A stretch of 5,259 nucleotides of DNA. Source: Nanobdellota archaeon. GTDB lineage: Archaea > Nanobdellota > Nanobdellia > Woesearchaeales > JAHJBD01. The translations under genes and the position numbers were made by a program. The DNA is taken from NCBI GenBank assembly GCA_018813725.1, contig JAHJBD010000098.1:1-5259 (forward strand), read 5' to 3'. Under the pieces are notes generated by a model. It saw nothing but the letters and a program-made list of their open reading frames with translations. It did no database searches and was not told the origin of the DNA. This document shows, one piece after another, positions 3,859 to 5,259 of this stretch (position 1 is its first letter; the number at the start of each line of letters is the position of its first letter).

Positions 3859-5145
3859 ATGAAAATAAATTCGATAAAAGCAAGAGAGATTCTAGATTCA
3901 AGGGGCAACCCTACTGTTGAAGTTGACATGACTACTGACCTGGGCCTATTTAGAGCAGCAGTCCCATCAGGAGCCTCCACTGGCGTACACGAGGCTTTAG
4001 AGCTAAGGGATGGTGACAAGTCAAGGTATCTTGGAAAAGGCGTCCTAAAGGCAGTAGAGAACGTTAATGACTTTATCTCAGAACGGATAGTAGGCATGGA
4101 CTGCACAAAACAAGGTGAAATTGACAACGCTATGCTAAAACTAGATGGCACAGCATCTAAATCTAAACTAGGCGCCAACGCAATACTTGCAGTATCCATG
4201 GCTGCATGCAAAGCCGGCGCAGCAGCAAATAATATCCCTTTGTACAAGCACTTAGGCAGCCTCTCAGGAAATTCAAAGTTTGTGATGCCAGTACCCAGCT
4301 TTAACGTGATAAACGGCGGAAAACACGCTGGAAACGCTCTTGCTATGCAGGAATTTATGCTGCTTCCGACAGGCGCTTCATCATTCAAAGAAGCGTTGAG
4401 GATGGGCGCTGAAACATATCACCATCTTAAATCAGTCATAAAAAAGAAATACGGCCAGGATGCAGTAAATGTCGGAGACGAAGGCGGATTTGCTCCAAAC
4501 ATCCTTGATAACAAAGAAGGTCTTAATCTATTGGTTGAAGCCATCGATGCAGCAGGATACACCGGAAAAGTCATGATAGGTATGGATGTTGCAGCCTCTG
4601 AGTTCTTTGAAGACGGCAAATACAACCTTAACTTCAAAGGTAAAAAGCCTGACCTGAAGACTGGTGAAGAGATGATCGAGCTCTACAAAGAATTCATCAA
4701 AGAATATCCTATAATCTCTATCGAAGACCCGTTTGAGCAGGATGACTGGGAAAGCTATGCTAAACTGACAAAGGCTGTTGGCCAAAAGGTCCAGATAGTG
4801 GGTGATGATCTTTTGGTCACTAACCCAAGAAGGATCAAGATGGGTATTGAAAAGAATGCAGTTAATGCACTTTTATTGAAGGTCAACCAAATTGGTACTG
4901 TATCAGAAAGCATTGAAGCATGCAAGTTATCTCAAAAAGCTAGCTGGGGCGTCATGGTATCGCACAGGAGCGGGGAGACTGAAGATTCATTTATAGCAGA
5001 CCTCGTAGTCGGATTAAGGACTGGAGAGATAAAGACTGGCGCACCATGCAGGTCAGAACGGTTGGCAAAGTACAACCAGCTATTAAGGATTGAAGAAGAG
5101 CTTGGCAATGTTCCTTACGCTGGCAAGAATTTCAGGAAACCTTGA
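3859..5145 (+). CDS. eno: Enolase (phosphopyruvate hydratase)
   Basis: This 428-residue cytosolic enzyme interconverts 2-phosphoglycerate and phosphoenolpyruvate in glycolysis and gluconeogenesis. It is complete and of standard length. The N-terminal domain holds AREILDSRGNPTVEV (8-22) and the mobile loop PSGASTGVHEALELRDGD (36-53). In the barrel, H156 (GGKHAGN), E165 (MQEF) and E208 (VGDEGGFAPN) are the expected active-site residues. The Mg ligands are D243 (GMDVAASEF), E289 (SIEDPFEQDDWE) and D316 (VGDDLLVTNP). K341 in the signature LLLKVNQIGTVSES, the HRSGETED segment at 369-376 and K392 complete the site. All key residues are present, so the enzyme should be active. The KHAGNALAMQEFMLLP stretch looks like archaeal-type sequences. 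It has its own TATA promoter and a leader with a GAGGTG site; a T-run follows the stop. Next comes phosphoglycerate mutase, the preceding glycolytic step. Confidence 0.97.
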   Translation: MKINSIKAREILDSRGNPTVEVDMTTDLGLFRAAVPSGASTGVHEALELRDGDKSRYLGKGVLKAVENVNDFISERIVGMDCTKQGEIDNAMLKLDGTASKSKLGANAILAVSMAACKAGAAANNIPLYKHLGSLSGNSKFVMPVPSFNVINGGKHAGNALAMQEFMLLPTGASSFKEALRMGAETYHHLKSVIKKKYGQDAVNVGDEGGFAPNILDNKEGLNLLVEAIDAAGYTGKVMIGMDVAASEFFEDGKYNLNFKGKKPDLKTGEEMIELYKEFIKEYPIISIEDPFEQDDWESYAKLTKAVGQKVQIVGDDLLVTNPRRIKMGIEKNAVNALLLKVNQIGTVSESIEACKLSQKASWGVMVSHRSGETEDSFIADLVVGLRTGEIKTGAPCRSERLAKYNQLLRIEEELGNVPYAGKNFRKP

Positions 5146-5147
5146 GA

Positions 5148-5155
5148 TTTTTTTT
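5148..5155 (+). terminator. Oligo-T transcription terminator after enolase
   Basis: Eight consecutive T residues begin two bases after the enolase TGA, followed by GTTTC. Archaeal RNA polymerase commonly terminates at such runs without a hairpin. The flanking CTTGA/TCAAG pair is too short and too far apart to count as a convincing stem. Confidence 0.55.
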
Positions 5156-5179
5156 GTTTCAAGTACACCCCAAAAATTG

Positions 5180-5193
5180 AAAAGTTTTAAATA
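5180..5193 (+). promoter_or_regulatory. BRE/TATA promoter of the phosphoglycerate mutase gene
   Basis: AAAAGTTTTAAATA combines a BRE-like AAAAG (5180-5184) with a TATA box (5186-5193). The ATG at 5216 is 32 nt after the BRE, again predicting a leaderless transcript separate from that of enolase. Confidence 0.7.
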
Positions 5194-5215
5194 ATCGTTA
5201 TCCTATTTTTTTACT

Positions 5216-5259
5216 ATGAGAGTTATCCTTATAATCAGGGACGGATGGGGATACAGGGC
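5216..5259 (+). CDS. gpmI: 2,3-bisphosphoglycerate-independent phosphoglycerate mutase, 5' end only
   Basis: Only 14 codons are visible: MRVILIIRDGWGYR. The hydrophobic strand followed by D-G-W-G-Y-R is the N-terminal signature of the alkaline-phosphatase-superfamily phosphoglycerate mutase of the bacterial GpmI type (COG0696-like); D9 would be a metal ligand. The archaeal ApgM type normally has D-G-x-G-D instead. The enzyme interconverts 3- and 2-phosphoglycerate, feeding enolase directly upstream. The catalytic Ser and the rest of the protein lie outside the window. The start is supported by the promoter spacing and the absence of an alternative. Identification from so few residues is moderately secure, helped by the neighbouring enolase. 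Confidence 0.72.
   Translation, partial: MRVILIIRDGWGYR

Noticed and set aside
3843..4388. 181-codon minus-strand frame
   Set aside because: It is antisense to the enolase N-terminal half and its translation is a low-complexity mirror of that gene.
1..5259. CRISPR arrays, tRNA or rRNA genes, insertion sequences, defence genes
   Set aside because: I searched by eye on both strands and found no regular repeats, cloverleaf, transposase motif or terminal inverted repeats.

Overview
This window comes from an archaeon. The evidence is a Gins51-type replication protein, the archaeal/eukaryotic translation set (eL42/L44e, eS27/S27e, aIF2-alpha), the H/ACA RNP protein Nop10, a PAC2-type proteasome assembly chaperone, and archaeal BRE/TATA promoters with mostly leaderless start codons. 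Low-to-moderate GC, compact overlapping genes, and an enolase next to a bacterial-type (GpmI-like) phosphoglycerate mutase suggest a DPANN lineage (Woesearchaeota/Pacearchaeota-like). That placement is inference.

Layout, left to right. A short leftward reading frame runs off the left edge (1-147) and faces the GINS gene across a 122-bp divergent promoter region. The Gins51 gene (270-869) has its own promoter. A promoter at about 886-900 drives a tight four-gene operon: L44e (922-1230), S27e (1227-1403), aIF2-alpha (1403-2167) and Nop10 (2164-2340), joined by ATGA, TAATG and ATGA overlaps. A further promoter drives the PAC2 protein (2386-3183). The right-hand part holds enolase (3859-5145), which has a short leader with a Shine-Dalgarno site, a T-run terminator, and the start of a phosphoglycerate mutase gene (5216 to the edge).

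The 675-bp stretch between PAC2 and enolase is the unusual part. It appears to be a small gene graveyard. On the minus strand lies only the C-terminal third or less of a SpoIIM-family membrane protein, whose stop codon overlaps the PAC2 stop. It abuts the C-terminal part of an unrelated plus-strand gene for a Cys-rich protein, broken by a one-base deletion. That gene's stop overlaps, as TGATG, the start of a small membrane-anchored protein gene, which carries an in-frame TAA. The two truncated genes were divergent, so one deletion removing both 5' ends and their shared promoter region would explain the arrangement; loss of transcription could then have allowed the frameshift and nonsense change. 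A consensus or assembly error is the main alternative.

Functionally, the left half links replication (CMG helicase accessory), ribosome components, translation initiation, rRNA pseudouridylation and proteasome assembly, a conserved archaeal neighbourhood. The right half is lower glycolysis: phosphoglycerate mutase makes 2-phosphoglycerate and enolase converts it to phosphoenolpyruvate. I see no new defence or mobile system. The main points of interest are the decaying locus and a very regular promoter geometry shared by the genes.
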